From NCBI GenBank assembly GCA_965222725.1, contig OZ244969.1, forward strand, positions 1,798,001 to 1,862,000: a DNA stretch of 64,000 nucleotides. Direction: 5' to 3'. This document shows, one piece after another, positions 9,266 through 19,075 of this stretch. The first letter of the stretch is position 1; the number at the start of each line of letters is the position of its first letter. The position numbers were made by a program, and so were the translations under genes. Source of the stretch: GCA-2748575 sp965222725 (GTDB lineage: Bacteria; Pseudomonadota; Gammaproteobacteria; Pseudomonadales; Ketobacteraceae). The notes under the pieces are model-generated. The model was not told where the DNA came from. It searched no databases and was given only the letters and a program-made list of their open reading frames with translations.

Positions 9266-10900
9266 ATGGCATTCTATGCGGCATTGATCATATCCATGTT
9301 ATTAACGCTGGCGCTGATACCGCCCCTGGTGCGTTATGCGCCGCGTATCGGTGCGCTGGATATACCTAACAGTCGCAAGGTGCATGCGGGTGCTATTCCG
9401 CGTATCGGCGGTATCGCCATGATCTTCGGCTCGCTGATTCCCTTGCTGATCTGGCTGCCGTTGCAAAAAGAATATGTCTCCATATCCCTTGCTGTGCTGG
9501 TGATTTTTCTGTTTGGCCTGTGGGATGATCGCAAGGAAATATCCTACAAACTGAAATTTCTCGGGCAGCTGATTGCCGCCGGCATTATTGTATTCGTAGG
9601 TGATATTGCCATTGAGTATGCGCCTTTCTGGGGAGAGCAGAAGATTCCCGGATACATTGCCTGCCCCTTTACCATCCTTTGTCTGGTGGCCATTACCAAT
9701 GCCATGAACCTGGCGGATGGCCTGGATGGTTTGGCGGGTGGTACAACCCTGGTAAGCTTTGGGCTTATCGGGGTGCTCTGTCTCAGTTCCGGCGCGCCTT
9801 ATATTCTTATTGTTACCATGTCGGTGGTGGGTGGTGTGCTGGGTTTTCTGCGCTTTAATTCCCATCCGGCATCCATTTTTATGGGAGATACCGGCAGCCA
9901 GTTCCTGGGTCTGATTCTGGGGGCCGAGTTGCTGCTGCTCACCCAGAGTGCTGATATCATGCTGGCGAAAACCCTGCCGCTACTGATTATCGGGCTGCCT
10001 CTGGTCGATACGGTGTCTGTTATGATTACCCGGCTTGCCAGTGGCAGATCGCCATTTTCGCCGGATAAAAACCATATTCATCACCGGCTTTTAAAACTGG
10101 GGTTTTCCCATTACGAAACAGTAGTGATTCTTTATCTGCTGCAGTTTGTATTTGTGGTCAGCGCCTTTTTTACGGCCTATAGCCCTGACTGGGTTCCCGC
10201 CCTTTTGTTTGTGACTTATGGCGCACTGCTGACCTCCACCCTGTTGGGTCTGGAACGGTTCAATATTTCCTTTCAGGAAAAGGGTATGGTGCGTCTTTAT
10301 GCCAAAGACAGTATCCGGTTTTTTGTCAGCGGAATTCGTTCTCTGAAAGCTGACAGGTTTTTGCCAGTGTATATTGCCGTGACAATTCCCTGTCTGGCTT
10401 TTTATACGATTGCGGCCGCTCCCGACTACGGCGTGGATGTGGCATTGCTGGCGCTGCTGCTGGCCGGTTATTGTTTTTTCCGGGAACAACTGCCCTTTCA
10501 TGGCGACTGGGCCGATCGGCTGACTACCTACACGCTCTGTGCCTGCCTGTGTTATCTGGGATATCAGGGAGCTGGCCTTTCCGGGTTTGTCTACCTGCTG
10601 GAATGGTTGCTGATCTGTGTGGGCGGACTACTGGTCTTTATCGCTATATCGTCGTCGGGATCGGGCCGGTTTGAAACCTCCCCCTATGATGTTCTGCTTA
10701 TTCTGCTGGCGTTTTTGATTCCCTATTTTACCCGCTCAGCGACCGATGCAGATCATCTGTTGCTGGATATTGTTAAATTCGTGGTGCTGCTTTATGTGTT
10801 TGAATATGCCATTACCAGTAAAGTATTTGAACGTTACCGAATATTGAGTCTTACGCTGGGCGTTTCAGCAGGCACCGTTTTTGTTGCCTATCTTTTTTAG
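9266..10900 (+). CDS. WecA/MraY-like undecaprenyl-phosphate sugar-1-phosphate transferase
   Basis: A 544-residue polytopic membrane protein. The first 330 residues carry the family motifs in order: WDDRKEI, NAMNLADGLDGLAGG, FMGDTGSQFLG, PLVDTV and KNHIHHRLL. These include the Asp residues that bind Mg and the His motif of WecA-type enzymes, which start lipid-linked glycan assembly by moving a HexNAc-1-phosphate onto undecaprenyl phosphate. The remaining 200 residues are extra membrane segments not present in WecA (usually about 360 residues); their role is unknown. It probably starts the repeat unit of this locus. Confidence 0.88.
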   Translation: MAFYAALIISMLLTLALIPPLVRYAPRIGALDIPNSRKVHAGAIPRIGGIAMIFGSLIPLLIWLPLQKEYVSISLAVLVIFLFGLWDDRKEISYKLKFLGQLIAAGIIVFVGDIAIEYAPFWGEQKIPGYIACPFTILCLVAITNAMNLADGLDGLAGGTTLVSFGLIGVLCLSSGAPYILIVTMSVVGGVLGFLRFNSHPASIFMGDTGSQFLGLILGAELLLLTQSADIMLAKTLPLLIIGLPLVDTVSVMITRLASGRSPFSPDKNHIHHRLLKLGFSHYETVVILYLLQFVFVVSAFFTAYSPDWVPALLFVTYGALLTSTLLGLERFNISFQEKGMVRLYAKDSIRFFVSGIRSLKADRFLPVYIAVTIPCLAFYTIAAAPDYGVDVALLALLLAGYCFFREQLPFHGDWADRLTTYTLCACLCYLGYQGAGLSGFVYLLEWLLICVGGLLVFIAISSSGSGRFETSPYDVLLILLAFLIPYFTRSATDADHLLLDIVKFVVLLYVFEYAITSKVFERYRILSLTLGVSAGTVFVAYLF

Positions 10901-11005
10901 TTCAAATAAGGCGCCTGTCGCGCAACCCACAAGCGGTTCTGTCATTTAAGTGACGTAAATCTGTGACATTATTTTCGTAAATACATTGTTGATAATTGCG
11001 CGAAT

Positions 11006-13435
11006 ATGATGAGCTATACCGTGAAACTACACCTTTTGATTCTGTCTGCATTGCTGGCTGTTGTCCTGACGGGTTGCGATGGTGTTGAAGGAAGAAAACA
11101 GAAATACATGGAGCAGGCCCAGCAAAGCTTCTCCGAAAAAGATTATGAAAAAGCCAGAGTCGGCTATAAAAATGTTCTGAAGATCGATCCCAAAGACGTA
11201 CCGGCATTGATGGGTTATGCAGAAACCCTGGAGAAACTGCAGGAATGGCGTGGTGCGGTTGCCCGCTATCGTGCCGTCATTGAATTGCAACCGGAAAATG
11301 TGAACGCAAGAATCAAGCTGGGTCAGTTATATCTGCTGGCCAACGAAGTGGAGCTTGCAGAAAACCTGGCGGCCGAGATTCTGGCGAAGGACTCCACCCA
11401 TCCTGATGCCTTGACCCTGAAAGCCGGTGTCTTGTCGAAAAAGGGTGAGCTGAGCGAGGCACTCCAGGTTGCGGAAAACAGCTATGGTTTGAAGCCTGAC
11501 AGCATCGACACGATTGTGTTGCTGGCCACACTGCGGGAGCTGAATGCCCGATCCCTGAAGGCCAGACAATTGCTGGAAGCCGAAGTTAAGAATCATCCCG
11601 ATAGCATTGCTATCCATACCCTGCTATCCAAATTCTATCTGGCAGATGAACGCTTTGACGCGGCAGAGAAAGAATTACAGATCCTGGCGGACCTGGAACC
11701 GGAAAATATCAACTTTAAAAAGCAGCTGGTGGTGTTTTATGAACGCACTGAGCGCCCTGATAAAGCTGAATCCGTATTCAAATCCATTATTGCCAATGAA
11801 GACAACAAGACCGAAGCCATTATCGGATTGCATGACCTGTATGCATCGCGGGGTGATCTGGATAAAGCGGAAAGCTTTCTGAAAGCCCGGGTGGCGGAAC
11901 ATCCGGAGGATGATGATCTCTATTTCCGGCTGGCGTCTTTTTATATCCGCCAGGACAAGCAGGATATAGCGGAAACCATGTACCGTGATGCCCTGGATAA
12001 GGAAGACGTGGTGATGGTCAAGGCAAAAAACCGCCTGGCCTATCTGCTGGAGAAGCAGGGAAAATCAGAAGAAGCCGAGCAGCTGGTGACTGAGGTGCTG
12101 ACAGAGCATCCGGGGAATATCGAAGCCCTGACCCTGCGCGGTACCATGCACCTGAAGAAACAGGATGCGGTGAGTGCCATCGCAGATCTGCGTACGGTTC
12201 TGAATGATAACCCGGAGAATATCGAAATCATTAAAATGTTGGGTACAGCCCACATTATGAATGATGAACCCAATCTGGCGGTGGATATGTTCAGGGCATT
12301 ACTGAACCTGAGCCCCAAAGATCTTCCCGTCAGGCTGCAGCTGGCTGTGCTGTACCAGAAACTCGGTCAGAAAGAGCAGGCCGTCAGGCAGCTGGAAATG
12401 GCCAACCGCGTTCAGCCGAACAATCTGCAAATCGTAGAGCGCCTGGCGCAGGCGCATATGAGCAATAATGATATTGAAAACGCAAAGAGTGTGGTTGAAA
12501 ACCTGATCAGTCTGGATACCACTAATCCGCGGGCGTTTCATTATTATGCGCTGATACTGCAGGCCGCCAATGATCATGAAAAGGCGATAACCTATTTCGA
12601 TGAATCTCTCAGGCTCAAGCCCGGCGCCGTTGAGCCCATGTCCGGCAAAGTGCGCAGCCTGATTGCGCTGGAGCGACTGGATGATGCGCTGGCCTGGCTG
12701 GATAAAGTGGCCAATGATTTACAGGACAATCCGGTAGCTCACAATCTTAAAGGCGAGATTCATCTGGCGCAGAAGAGTTTTGCCGATGCGGTAACTGCTT
12801 TTGAGGCAGCCAACACCATCAATCCTTCCTGGTGGCTTCCCTATCGTAACAAGGCGCTGGCGGCTGTCGCCCGGGACGACAACCAGGCGGCCGTTGATGC
12901 GCTGCGGGAAGGTGTTATTAAAACCGAAGGCAATCTCAAACTCAGAGCAGAGCTGGCCAATATTTCCGAGCGCCTGAAAAATTATGACGAGGCCATTGGC
13001 CAGTACGAGAAAATCATGGAAAAAGATGCCGGTAATTTACTGGTGGCGAATAATCTGGCCATGTTGCTGGTTACCCATGATCCGGACAACGAAAAAGCCT
13101 TGCAGCGGGCCGAGGAACTCAGCAGTCTATTGTCGGAACAGACCAGCCCCCAGTTTCAGGATACGGTGGGTTGGGTGAGTTATGCCCGGGGTGATTATGA
13201 AAAAGCGCTGACACAAATCAAAAGTGCCTTTAGCGCCCAGCCGGATAATCCTGAGATTCAATATCACCTGGGAATGACCTACTACAAGATCAATGACAGG
13301 GAAAAAGCGAAGCAGTATCTGACTTCCGCTGTCAGTGCCGAAGAACCCTTCCGTGGCCTGCAGGATGCCCGGCAAACCCTTGCGCTTTTGCAGGATTTGC
13401 AGGGGTTGCAGGGTTTGAAAGAGTCGCAAAAATAA
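11006..13435 (+). CDS. TPR-repeat lipoprotein, PrsT-like (PEP-CTERM/exosortase system)
   Basis: An 809-residue protein with a lipoprotein signal peptide (LLAVVLTGC) followed by about 20 tetratricopeptide repeats that fill the rest of the protein, such as EKARVGYKNVLKIDPKDVPA. Length, lipobox and repeat content match the PrsT proteins of exosortase-linked exopolysaccharide loci, thought to scaffold polymer export in the periplasm. The start is not decided by a strong ribosome site; ATG codons lie at 11006 and 11009. About 105 bases separate it from the transferase gene, so it may have its own promoter. Confidence 0.85.
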   Translation: MMSYTVKLHLLILSALLAVVLTGCDGVEGRKQKYMEQAQQSFSEKDYEKARVGYKNVLKIDPKDVPALMGYAETLEKLQEWRGAVARYRAVIELQPENVNARIKLGQLYLLANEVELAENLAAEILAKDSTHPDALTLKAGVLSKKGELSEALQVAENSYGLKPDSIDTIVLLATLRELNARSLKARQLLEAEVKNHPDSIAIHTLLSKFYLADERFDAAEKELQILADLEPENINFKKQLVVFYERTERPDKAESVFKSIIANEDNKTEAIIGLHDLYASRGDLDKAESFLKARVAEHPEDDDLYFRLASFYIRQDKQDIAETMYRDALDKEDVVMVKAKNRLAYLLEKQGKSEEAEQLVTEVLTEHPGNIEALTLRGTMHLKKQDAVSAIADLRTVLNDNPENIEIIKMLGTAHIMNDEPNLAVDMFRALLNLSPKDLPVRLQLAVLYQKLGQKEQAVRQLEMANRVQPNNLQIVERLAQAHMSNNDIENAKSVVENLISLDTTNPRAFHYYALILQAANDHEKAITYFDESLRLKPGAVEPMSGKVRSLIALERLDDALAWLDKVANDLQDNPVAHNLKGEIHLAQKSFADAVTAFEAANTINPSWWLPYRNKALAAVARDDNQAAVDALREGVIKTEGNLKLRAELANISERLKNYDEAIGQYEKIMEKDAGNLLVANNLAMLLVTHDPDNEKALQRAEELSSLLSEQTSPQFQDTVGWVSYARGDYEKALTQIKSAFSAQPDNPEIQYHLGMTYYKINDREKAKQYLTSAVSAEEPFRGLQDARQTLALLQDLQGLQGLKESQK

Positions 13436-13457
13436 CGTCGCAAGCAATCCCCGGCAA

Positions 13458-13490
13458 AGCTTAAAGGGCAGCTCATGCTACCTTTAAGCT
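13458..13490 (+). terminator. Hairpin after the PrsT-like gene, weak terminator
   Basis: AGCTTAAAGG at 13458-13467 pairs with CCTTTAAGCT at 13481-13490. There is no T-run after it, so termination is uncertain. Confidence 0.35.
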
Positions 13491-13556
13491 ATTGCCCCGT
13501 CAAAAGCTTTATGAGGTGTTCTCCAGTTTTATTCTCGCTCTTAAAGTCCGGGTTTC

Positions 13557-13652
13557 TATCCATCCCTGGTCTTTCTCAATTCAGGGCCTCTCTCAATTCA
13601 GGGCCTTTATCTATTGAGGGCTTTTATCAATCACGGGCCGCTATCAATAAAG
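13557..13652. repeat. 17-bp tandem repeat, about 5.6 copies
   Basis: Back-to-back 17-base units begin at 13557, 13574, 13591, 13608 and 13625, with a partial copy at 13642. Copies two and three (TCTCAATTCAGGGCCTC and TCTCAATTCAGGGCCTT) differ in one base; the others are degraded forms. The array ends about 65 bases before the start of the secreted protein at 13719. A short frame runs through it but the array does not look coding. Confidence 0.75.
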
Positions 13653-13718
13653 TTTCACAATTATCGTTTAACCTCGCCTTATTGATAAAAAATTAATCAC
13701 TTTGTGCAAGGTTTGGTC

Positions 13719-15512
13719 ATGATATCCCGCCTGTTATCACCGGTTGCTCTTTTTATAGCGGTTTTTGTGTCATTTTTTGTGGCGTCGACGGGGCAAAGTT
13801 TTGCTCAGGAAATCGAAAACAAAACACTTTTGCTGGAATCGGCTACGCCTTTCTTCAGTAAGACACTGACACTGACAGAAACCGAGACGATCGACATTAC
13901 CTTTACTCAGGTGCCGGGGAACCTTTCTGATATCAACGGTGAAGTGATCCTGATAAAAGGTACGGAAAGCTATCTGGAGATGTCGTTGGGTGAAAATGAC
14001 AGCGCAGAACTGACGGCAGGTGAATACCTGCTGCTCGCCTATGGCAAGCTGAACAGTGGTACGGAAGCCAGCCTGGTACTACGCATTGGCAGTGGTGGCC
14101 AGACGCTGCTGGATGAAGTGTTAACCCTGCAGGATTCCTCGGCGAGCAATAATGCACTGATTGATATTGAAGAGAGCTTTTATCTGGAGCAGGCGGCGTC
14201 ATTTCAGTTCAGTCTTAACGACATGGATAACTTTGATGCCGGTAATTTTTTGCAGCCGCTGCAATATGTGGCGGCAGTGATTTCATCCCCTGAACATGGC
14301 CTTGTTTACAGTCAGTTGTTGCCCGGCGGTCAGCAGGCGATTGAGCTGCTGGAGCTGCAACCCGGAAACTATAATCTGCTGCTCAATGTTGCCGGTACCG
14401 AGGATGGCCTGTCAGGCATTGCCTGGAGCCTGTCCGGTGGTGATATCCGTTTCAATGAAAGCCGCGTGATTGATGACACCGTGCCCGACACTGATACCGT
14501 GGGGGATTACGTGGGAAATATTACCTTGCCGGAAGCGGGGCTGTACGACATCAAAGTGGCCAGTCTGCTGGGTGACAGCGATATCGATTACCAGATCGGG
14601 CTGGTGAAAGGGCAGGCGTCTTTCAGTTTCGGAAAAGCGGATCCCGGCCTGATCGGACTGGCGCTCAGTGGAACCTATCAGCTCAGGATCAGTTATCCGG
14701 CCGGGCAGACGGCGGCACTGGGCATTCGCATTGAAACCTCGGGTACAGAAGAGGTGGTGTATTCCAATGTGTTTGCCACTGGCAATGCCAGACTGGCAGT
14801 AAGCTTTGACCTGAACCAGGCCGTTACTGGCCGGGTACGCCTTACCGATCTGGAGTTTCTTAATCTGATGGCGGCTACGGAATTTGTTATCACTGATGGT
14901 GCAGCAAGGGTGCTGGAATTTTCCTATCAGCCCGGGGAACAGGCGCTGCCGGAATTACCCCGGGGAAAATACTTTCTGGTGGCAGATGCCAGCAGCCTGG
15001 GAGATTCCCTGCTGAATATCCGCCTGCTGGATCAAAACGATAATTTGTTGCTGAACACCAATTTTTATCAGGGAACTCATCACTATCTGGAGACAAACCT
15101 GGATTTGTCCGCTGGCACTTACCGGTTCTCCCTCAAGGATCACGGCTTTCCCGGATTGGCCACTACCCTGGGTATGGGATTATTTAACAACCGGGACCTG
15201 GTGCAAAAAATCCAGCTGTTCAGCTCCCCGGACATGAAAGCCGGCGCACCGGTAACGCTGACGGCAGGTACCTACCAACTGGGATTTATCATGGGCACCA
15301 ATGATCAGGATTCAGCGCTGGCGGCCTACCGGGTGGAGAAAGTGGCTGACGTGGATGACCCCGGCGGCCCGGACCGGGGGGTGGGCAGTAACAGTGGCGG
15401 TGGTGGCGGCAGTGGTGGGGCATTCTCTCTGCCCGGGCTGCTCTTGTTGCTGGCAGGTGCTGTAATCTTCGCTACCCTACTCAGAAGATTGAGCATAGTA
15501 AAAAATCGATGA
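13719..15512 (+). CDS. Large secreted protein with a C-terminal sorting-like tail, candidate exosortase substrate
   Basis: A 597-residue protein with a cleavable signal peptide (VASTGQSFAQE) and a beta-rich body in which similar segments recur (LPAGxYxL-like patterns such as ELTAGEYLLLAYG, ELQPGNYNLLL, DLSAGTYRFSL). The end has a Gly/Ser-rich linker, then FSLPGLLLLLAGAVIFATLL and Arg-Arg. This is a short motif, a hydrophobic helix and a basic end, the plan of PEP-CTERM and GlyGly-CTERM tails. It lacks a clear VPLPA or VPEP motif. I chose ATG 13719 over GTG 13704 because AAGG precedes it. Being last in the exosortase locus, it may be the protein the exosortase handles. Confidence 0.75.
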   Translation: MISRLLSPVALFIAVFVSFFVASTGQSFAQEIENKTLLLESATPFFSKTLTLTETETIDITFTQVPGNLSDINGEVILIKGTESYLEMSLGENDSAELTAGEYLLLAYGKLNSGTEASLVLRIGSGGQTLLDEVLTLQDSSASNNALIDIEESFYLEQAASFQFSLNDMDNFDAGNFLQPLQYVAAVISSPEHGLVYSQLLPGGQQAIELLELQPGNYNLLLNVAGTEDGLSGIAWSLSGGDIRFNESRVIDDTVPDTDTVGDYVGNITLPEAGLYDIKVASLLGDSDIDYQIGLVKGQASFSFGKADPGLIGLALSGTYQLRISYPAGQTAALGIRIETSGTEEVVYSNVFATGNARLAVSFDLNQAVTGRVRLTDLEFLNLMAATEFVITDGAARVLEFSYQPGEQALPELPRGKYFLVADASSLGDSLLNIRLLDQNDNLLLNTNFYQGTHHYLETNLDLSAGTYRFSLKDHGFPGLATTLGMGLFNNRDLVQKIQLFSSPDMKAGAPVTLTAGTYQLGFIMGTNDQDSALAAYRVEKVADVDDPGGPDRGVGSNSGGGGGSGGAFSLPGLLLLLAGAVIFATLLRRLSIVKNR

Positions 15513-15666
15513 CGCGTTACAAGCGATTCGAAAGCACATCGAAGGTTTTGTGCCTATCTATGATCGCGGCAAATTAAGAAAATTGTCCCAGTTTAGTGCT
15601 AATGAGGGGATGGCTCCAGAACCCCATTTAGGTAGATATTTTCGAGCCCAGTAGCTCAAAATGCGG

Positions 15667-17259
15667 TTAGTTCCAGACGCTCTTCGCTGAGTCAGTCGCA
15701 GGCTGTATCATGCCTTGCCTGTCACCACCTCCGCTGAATTGGTAGTGTGTCATCGGCAAGTGCTTCGCGCGCCAAAGCATCTCCAGCGAAGTTGAGGGTC
15801 GCAGCATGGGTGCGTCACCATGATGATCAAAGTAATAGCTGTTCGAAGTAGCACAGTTGTGGTTCAGGAACACAGTCCCCTGCTGGCGCTTCTGTATATC
15901 CTGGAAGTAGTGATCATGCGCCTCTTGCCTAATCTCTACTCGCGTTGCTTCGAGCCTGCGGGACTCACGAATACACCTCGACAGGTGAATCGCGTTACCC
16001 TCCACCATTTTGAAATAAGACGTACCGATCAGGGCGTAAGGGCCGAGCATGATGTAGAAGTTCGGATAGCCCGGTATGGTCAATCCCTCGTAGGCTTGGT
16101 AGCGATTGTCATGCCAGAACTGTCCAAGGTCGGTGCCGTTGCTGCCGATCAGTTCGAAGGAGGGGATATTGCCTTTCTCGAATGTCTTGTAGCCGGTGGC
16201 GAGCACAAGTACGTCAATGGGGCGTGACTTGCCGTCGTTAGTGGTGATTCCCCTGCGGGTGATGTGTCGAATCGGTGTTGTCACCAGCTCGACGTTGTCC
16301 TTCGCGAAGGTTTTGAAATACTCGTTGGAGAAGGTGGGGCGCTTGCAGCCAAAGCCATAGGCAGGGCTGAGCTTCTCCCAGAGGTCCTGCCGATCAGGGA
16401 GTTGTTCGTACATGTTTTGGAGGGCAGCCTTCTCGCAGGCACGCACGATCCAGGGAGCTTGGCGGTAGTAGATGGCGGACAATACCATCAGGGTTTCGCT
16501 GGAAGCGTCCGTTACACTGCGAATACCTTGCTGTAAAGCAGGTGAGGCGCGAAATAGGGTTTTCAGCCAGCCCGGCAAGGTTCGATCCGGCTTTTTTAGC
16601 ACCCAGATAGGTGTTCGTTGGTAAACATCAAGTTGGCGGGCCTGTCGAGCAATTTCCGGCACCAGTTGCACCGCGGTAGCTCCGGTGCCGATGACCGCGA
16701 CACGCTTGCCCTTCAGGTCGATGCCCTTTGGCCAGCGGGCGGTATGGATGATATCGCCTTCGAAGTTGTCGAGACCCTCGATGTCGGGTAATTTGGGCGT
16801 GATCAGCCCCCCCCCTGCGGAAACCAGATGTCGCGCCCGCAGGGTTTTGCCCTGTTTCAATGACAGTACCCATAGGTCATTGTGCTTATCAAATCGGGCC
16901 TGTTGCACTTCGATGCCAAAGCGAATGTGTGGGTAGATCCCGTATTTGCTCGCCACTCGACGAGTGTATTGATACAGCTCGCTGCCCGGTGCGAATACCC
17001 GCGACCAGTTGGGGTTCTGTTCGAATGAGAACGAGTAAGTGAACGAGGTGATGTCCACGGCAATTCCAGGATATCGATTGTCACGCCAGGTGCCACCGAC
17101 ATCATAGCTGCGCTCGAGGATAAGGATGTCGTCGATACCGTCCGCTTTGAGTTGGATAGCGGTTCCAATCCCAGAGATGCCGGCACCCACAATGATGACT
17201 TCGTGGTCAGGGCGCGCCGAATGCATCGATTCCTCAGGTGCAAAGGCAGTCATGTTCAT
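15667..17259 (-). CDS. Flavin-dependent monooxygenase, Baeyer-Villiger type (module 1)
   Basis: A 530-residue FAD/NADPH enzyme. It has an N-terminal FAD site (GAGISGIGTAI), the Baeyer-Villiger fingerprint FEGDIIHTARWP (FxGxxxHxxxW), and a second dinucleotide site (GTGATAVQ). Such enzymes insert oxygen next to a ketone to give an ester or lactone. The start ATG at 17259 has AGGAG upstream and overlaps the TGA of the esterase gene by ATGA, so the two are translationally coupled. The pairing fits: the esterase would open the ester the monooxygenase makes. Ketone identity is unknown. Confidence 0.88.
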   Translation of the reverse strand: MNMTAFAPEESMHSARPDHEVIIVGAGISGIGTAIQLKADGIDDILILERSYDVGGTWRDNRYPGIAVDITSFTYSFSFEQNPNWSRVFAPGSELYQYTRRVASKYGIYPHIRFGIEVQQARFDKHNDLWVLSLKQGKTLRARHLVSAGGGLITPKLPDIEGLDNFEGDIIHTARWPKGIDLKGKRVAVIGTGATAVQLVPEIARQARQLDVYQRTPIWVLKKPDRTLPGWLKTLFRASPALQQGIRSVTDASSETLMVLSAIYYRQAPWIVRACEKAALQNMYEQLPDRQDLWEKLSPAYGFGCKRPTFSNEYFKTFAKDNVELVTTPIRHITRRGITTNDGKSRPIDVLVLATGYKTFEKGNIPSFELIGSNGTDLGQFWHDNRYQAYEGLTIPGYPNFYIMLGPYALIGTSYFKMVEGNAIHLSRCIRESRRLEATRVEIRQEAHDHYFQDIQKRQQGTVFLNHNCATSNSYYFDHHGDAPMLRPSTSLEMLWRAKHLPMTHYQFSGGGDRQGMIQPATDSAKSVWN

Positions 17260-18224
17260 GCGACGGTCTCCTGTACGTTGGAGCAAGCCGGAACGTCGTT
17301 ACCAAAATCGTGGCGATTTTGAGCTTTAACCGGGGCACTGCGTAACTGCGCTTGTACGAAGTTGATCAGCCGTTCGGTGTCTTTTCGTGCTTCCGGCAGC
17401 AGTAGCCGCAAGATCGGCCAGACGTGCGGCATGTCTGGTCGCGATAGCAGTTTCACTGGCACGCCTGCCTGGCGTGCGCGTTCGGCCACGGCATAGGCAT
17501 CATCGCGCAAGCATTCCTCCTCGCTCACCGTCAGCATCAATGGGGGTAGCTGTCGGTAATCGCCCCGGCAGGGGGAGGCATAGGGGTGCAGCGGATCGGC
17601 GCCCTGCAGATAGAGCTTTGTGGCACCATCGATCATTGCTTGGGAAAGCATCGGATCGGAATCGTTGTTAGCTTGCCGGGACATCAACTCGCCGGTGGCA
17701 TCGGCACCTGGAGAGATGGCGATGGCACATACCGGCATCGGAAGTCCCTCGTCACGCGCACGAAGTAGTGTTACCAGCGTCAGATTACCGCCGGCAGAGT
17801 CACCGGCGACAACCAGTGGCCGAGAGTCCTCAATCAATTCACGGTAAACGCACAGGGCATCGTCCGGTGCGGCCGGATAGGGATGCTCCGGAGCAAGCCG
17901 GTAATCGGCAAGAAAAATGCGCGCGTTCAGCGCCTGGGCCAACCTGCCACAAAAGTTGTGGTAGGTGTCGAGGCGGCCACCGACAAAAGCGCCGCCGTGC
18001 AGGAAAAGCAGCGTTACGGTCGGAGTGGCGGTGGTCAGCCACTGTCCTGGGATATCGGCGACACGCGAATACCTAAGGCTAACACCGCTTGGCAGCAGTG
18101 CGGGTAACAAAGGCGCATTCATAACCTTACGCAAATGACAAACCAGATGTTCGGGATCCTGAATATCGCGTTTCATCACAACGCGGAAAAGGGGCTTAAT
18201 AATTTTTGCAGGAAGTGATGCCAT
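17256..18224 (-). CDS. Alpha/beta hydrolase, hormone-sensitive-lipase family (module 1)
   Basis: A 322-residue esterase. It shows the oxyanion-hole motif HGGAF and the nucleophile elbow GDSAGG, both typical of the HSL family, with a likely catalytic Asp near SEEECLRDDAY and a His near MPHVWPI. No signal peptide, so cytoplasmic. It lies 14 bases after the SDR gene and overlaps the next gene by ATGA. It likely hydrolyses the ester or lactone formed by the monooxygenase; this is inferred from order and coupling. Confidence 0.88.
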   Translation of the reverse strand: MASLPAKIIKPLFRVVMKRDIQDPEHLVCHLRKVMNAPLLPALLPSGVSLRYSRVADIPGQWLTTATPTVTLLFLHGGAFVGGRLDTYHNFCGRLAQALNARIFLADYRLAPEHPYPAAPDDALCVYRELIEDSRPLVVAGDSAGGNLTLVTLLRARDEGLPMPVCAIAISPGADATGELMSRQANNDSDPMLSQAMIDGATKLYLQGADPLHPYASPCRGDYRQLPPLMLTVSEEECLRDDAYAVAERARQAGVPVKLLSRPDMPHVWPILRLLLPEARKDTERLINFVQAQLRSAPVKAQNRHDFGNDVPACSNVQETVA

Positions 18225-18238
18225 TAGTGTCTCCTAAT

Positions 18239-19066
18239 TCAGTCGGCCAGCAGGTGATAGGTCTCACCCACGATACGGGTGTACAAGCGAGGCATGAGGC
18301 GTTTGAAACGCCAAGCCATGCGGCCATCAATTTGCGGCAGCATATAAAGTTCCCCACGATCCAGCGTATCGAGTGTTTGTCGGGCGACCTTGTCGGCTGT
18401 GATCAGGGCGAAGCGGGTCATGGCGGCACGGGCAAACTCTCGGCGCTTTTCCGGCAGTTTGCCATCATTGACGATGTTGGTGGGTACCACGGTAGGACAC
18501 AGTGCTGTGACGTTTACGCCAGTGCCAGCCAGCTCGGCGGCCAGTGTTTCCGACAGCGCAAGTACACCTGCTTTGGTGACGTTGTAGGTGCTCATCTCCG
18601 GCGCAGCGCCAAACGCGGCGGCGGAAGCGACATTAATGATGCCGCCATAGCCGAGATCCCGCAGTTTCGGCGCAAAGAAATGGCAGCCGTGAATGACACC
18701 CCACAGGTTGACGTTCATACACCAGTGCCAGTCTTCCAGAGATACCTCGCCGATGGGGCCGCCCAGACCCACGCCCGCATTGTTAATTACCAGTGTCACC
18801 GGACGGCCTAGTAGTTTCTCGGCTTCATCGCTGAGGGCGGCCATCTCTTCTGCATCGCCGACGTCACAGCGATGGGGAATGGCCTTACTTCCTAGCGCCT
18901 GTATGCTGGCGGCGACCTGTTCGGCTCGTGCCTCATTGATGTCTGAGCAGATTACCACACCCCCACGGCGCGCCAATTCATACGCAAAGCTACGGCCAAT
19001 ACCACTGCCAGCTCCAGTGACAACAGCGGCTGCGTTGCGGGAAGGTGGTAAAGGTTGTTTCGTCAT
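18239..19066 (-). CDS. Short-chain dehydrogenase/reductase (module 1)
   Basis: A 275-residue classical SDR with the cofactor motif TGAGSGIG, the structural NNAGVG and the catalytic pair in YNVTK. It probably oxidises an alcohol to the ketone used by the monooxygenase downstream, or the reverse. It sits nine bases after the PF10118 gene and fourteen before the esterase gene, in one operon. Confidence 0.88.
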   Translation of the reverse strand: MTKQPLPPSRNAAAVVTGAGSGIGRSFAYELARRGGVVICSDINEARAEQVAASIQALGSKAIPHRCDVGDAEEMAALSDEAEKLLGRPVTLVINNAGVGLGGPIGEVSLEDWHWCMNVNLWGVIHGCHFFAPKLRDLGYGGIINVASAAAFGAAPEMSTYNVTKAGVLALSETLAAELAGTGVNVTALCPTVVPTNIVNDGKLPEKRREFARAAMTRFALITADKVARQTLDTLDRGELYMLPQIDGRMAWRFKRLMPRLYTRIVGETYHLLAD

Positions 19067-19075
19067 AAGAACTCC

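Noticed and set aside
13475..13696. A 73-codon frame across the tandem repeat.
   Set aside because: Its repeat content comes from the array; no ribosome site.
15513..15666. A short frame after the exopolysaccharide locus with protein-like sequence (KHIEGFVPIYDRGKLRKL).
   Set aside because: About 50 codons, no start, overlaps the previous gene's end; could be chance or a relic, not enough to call.
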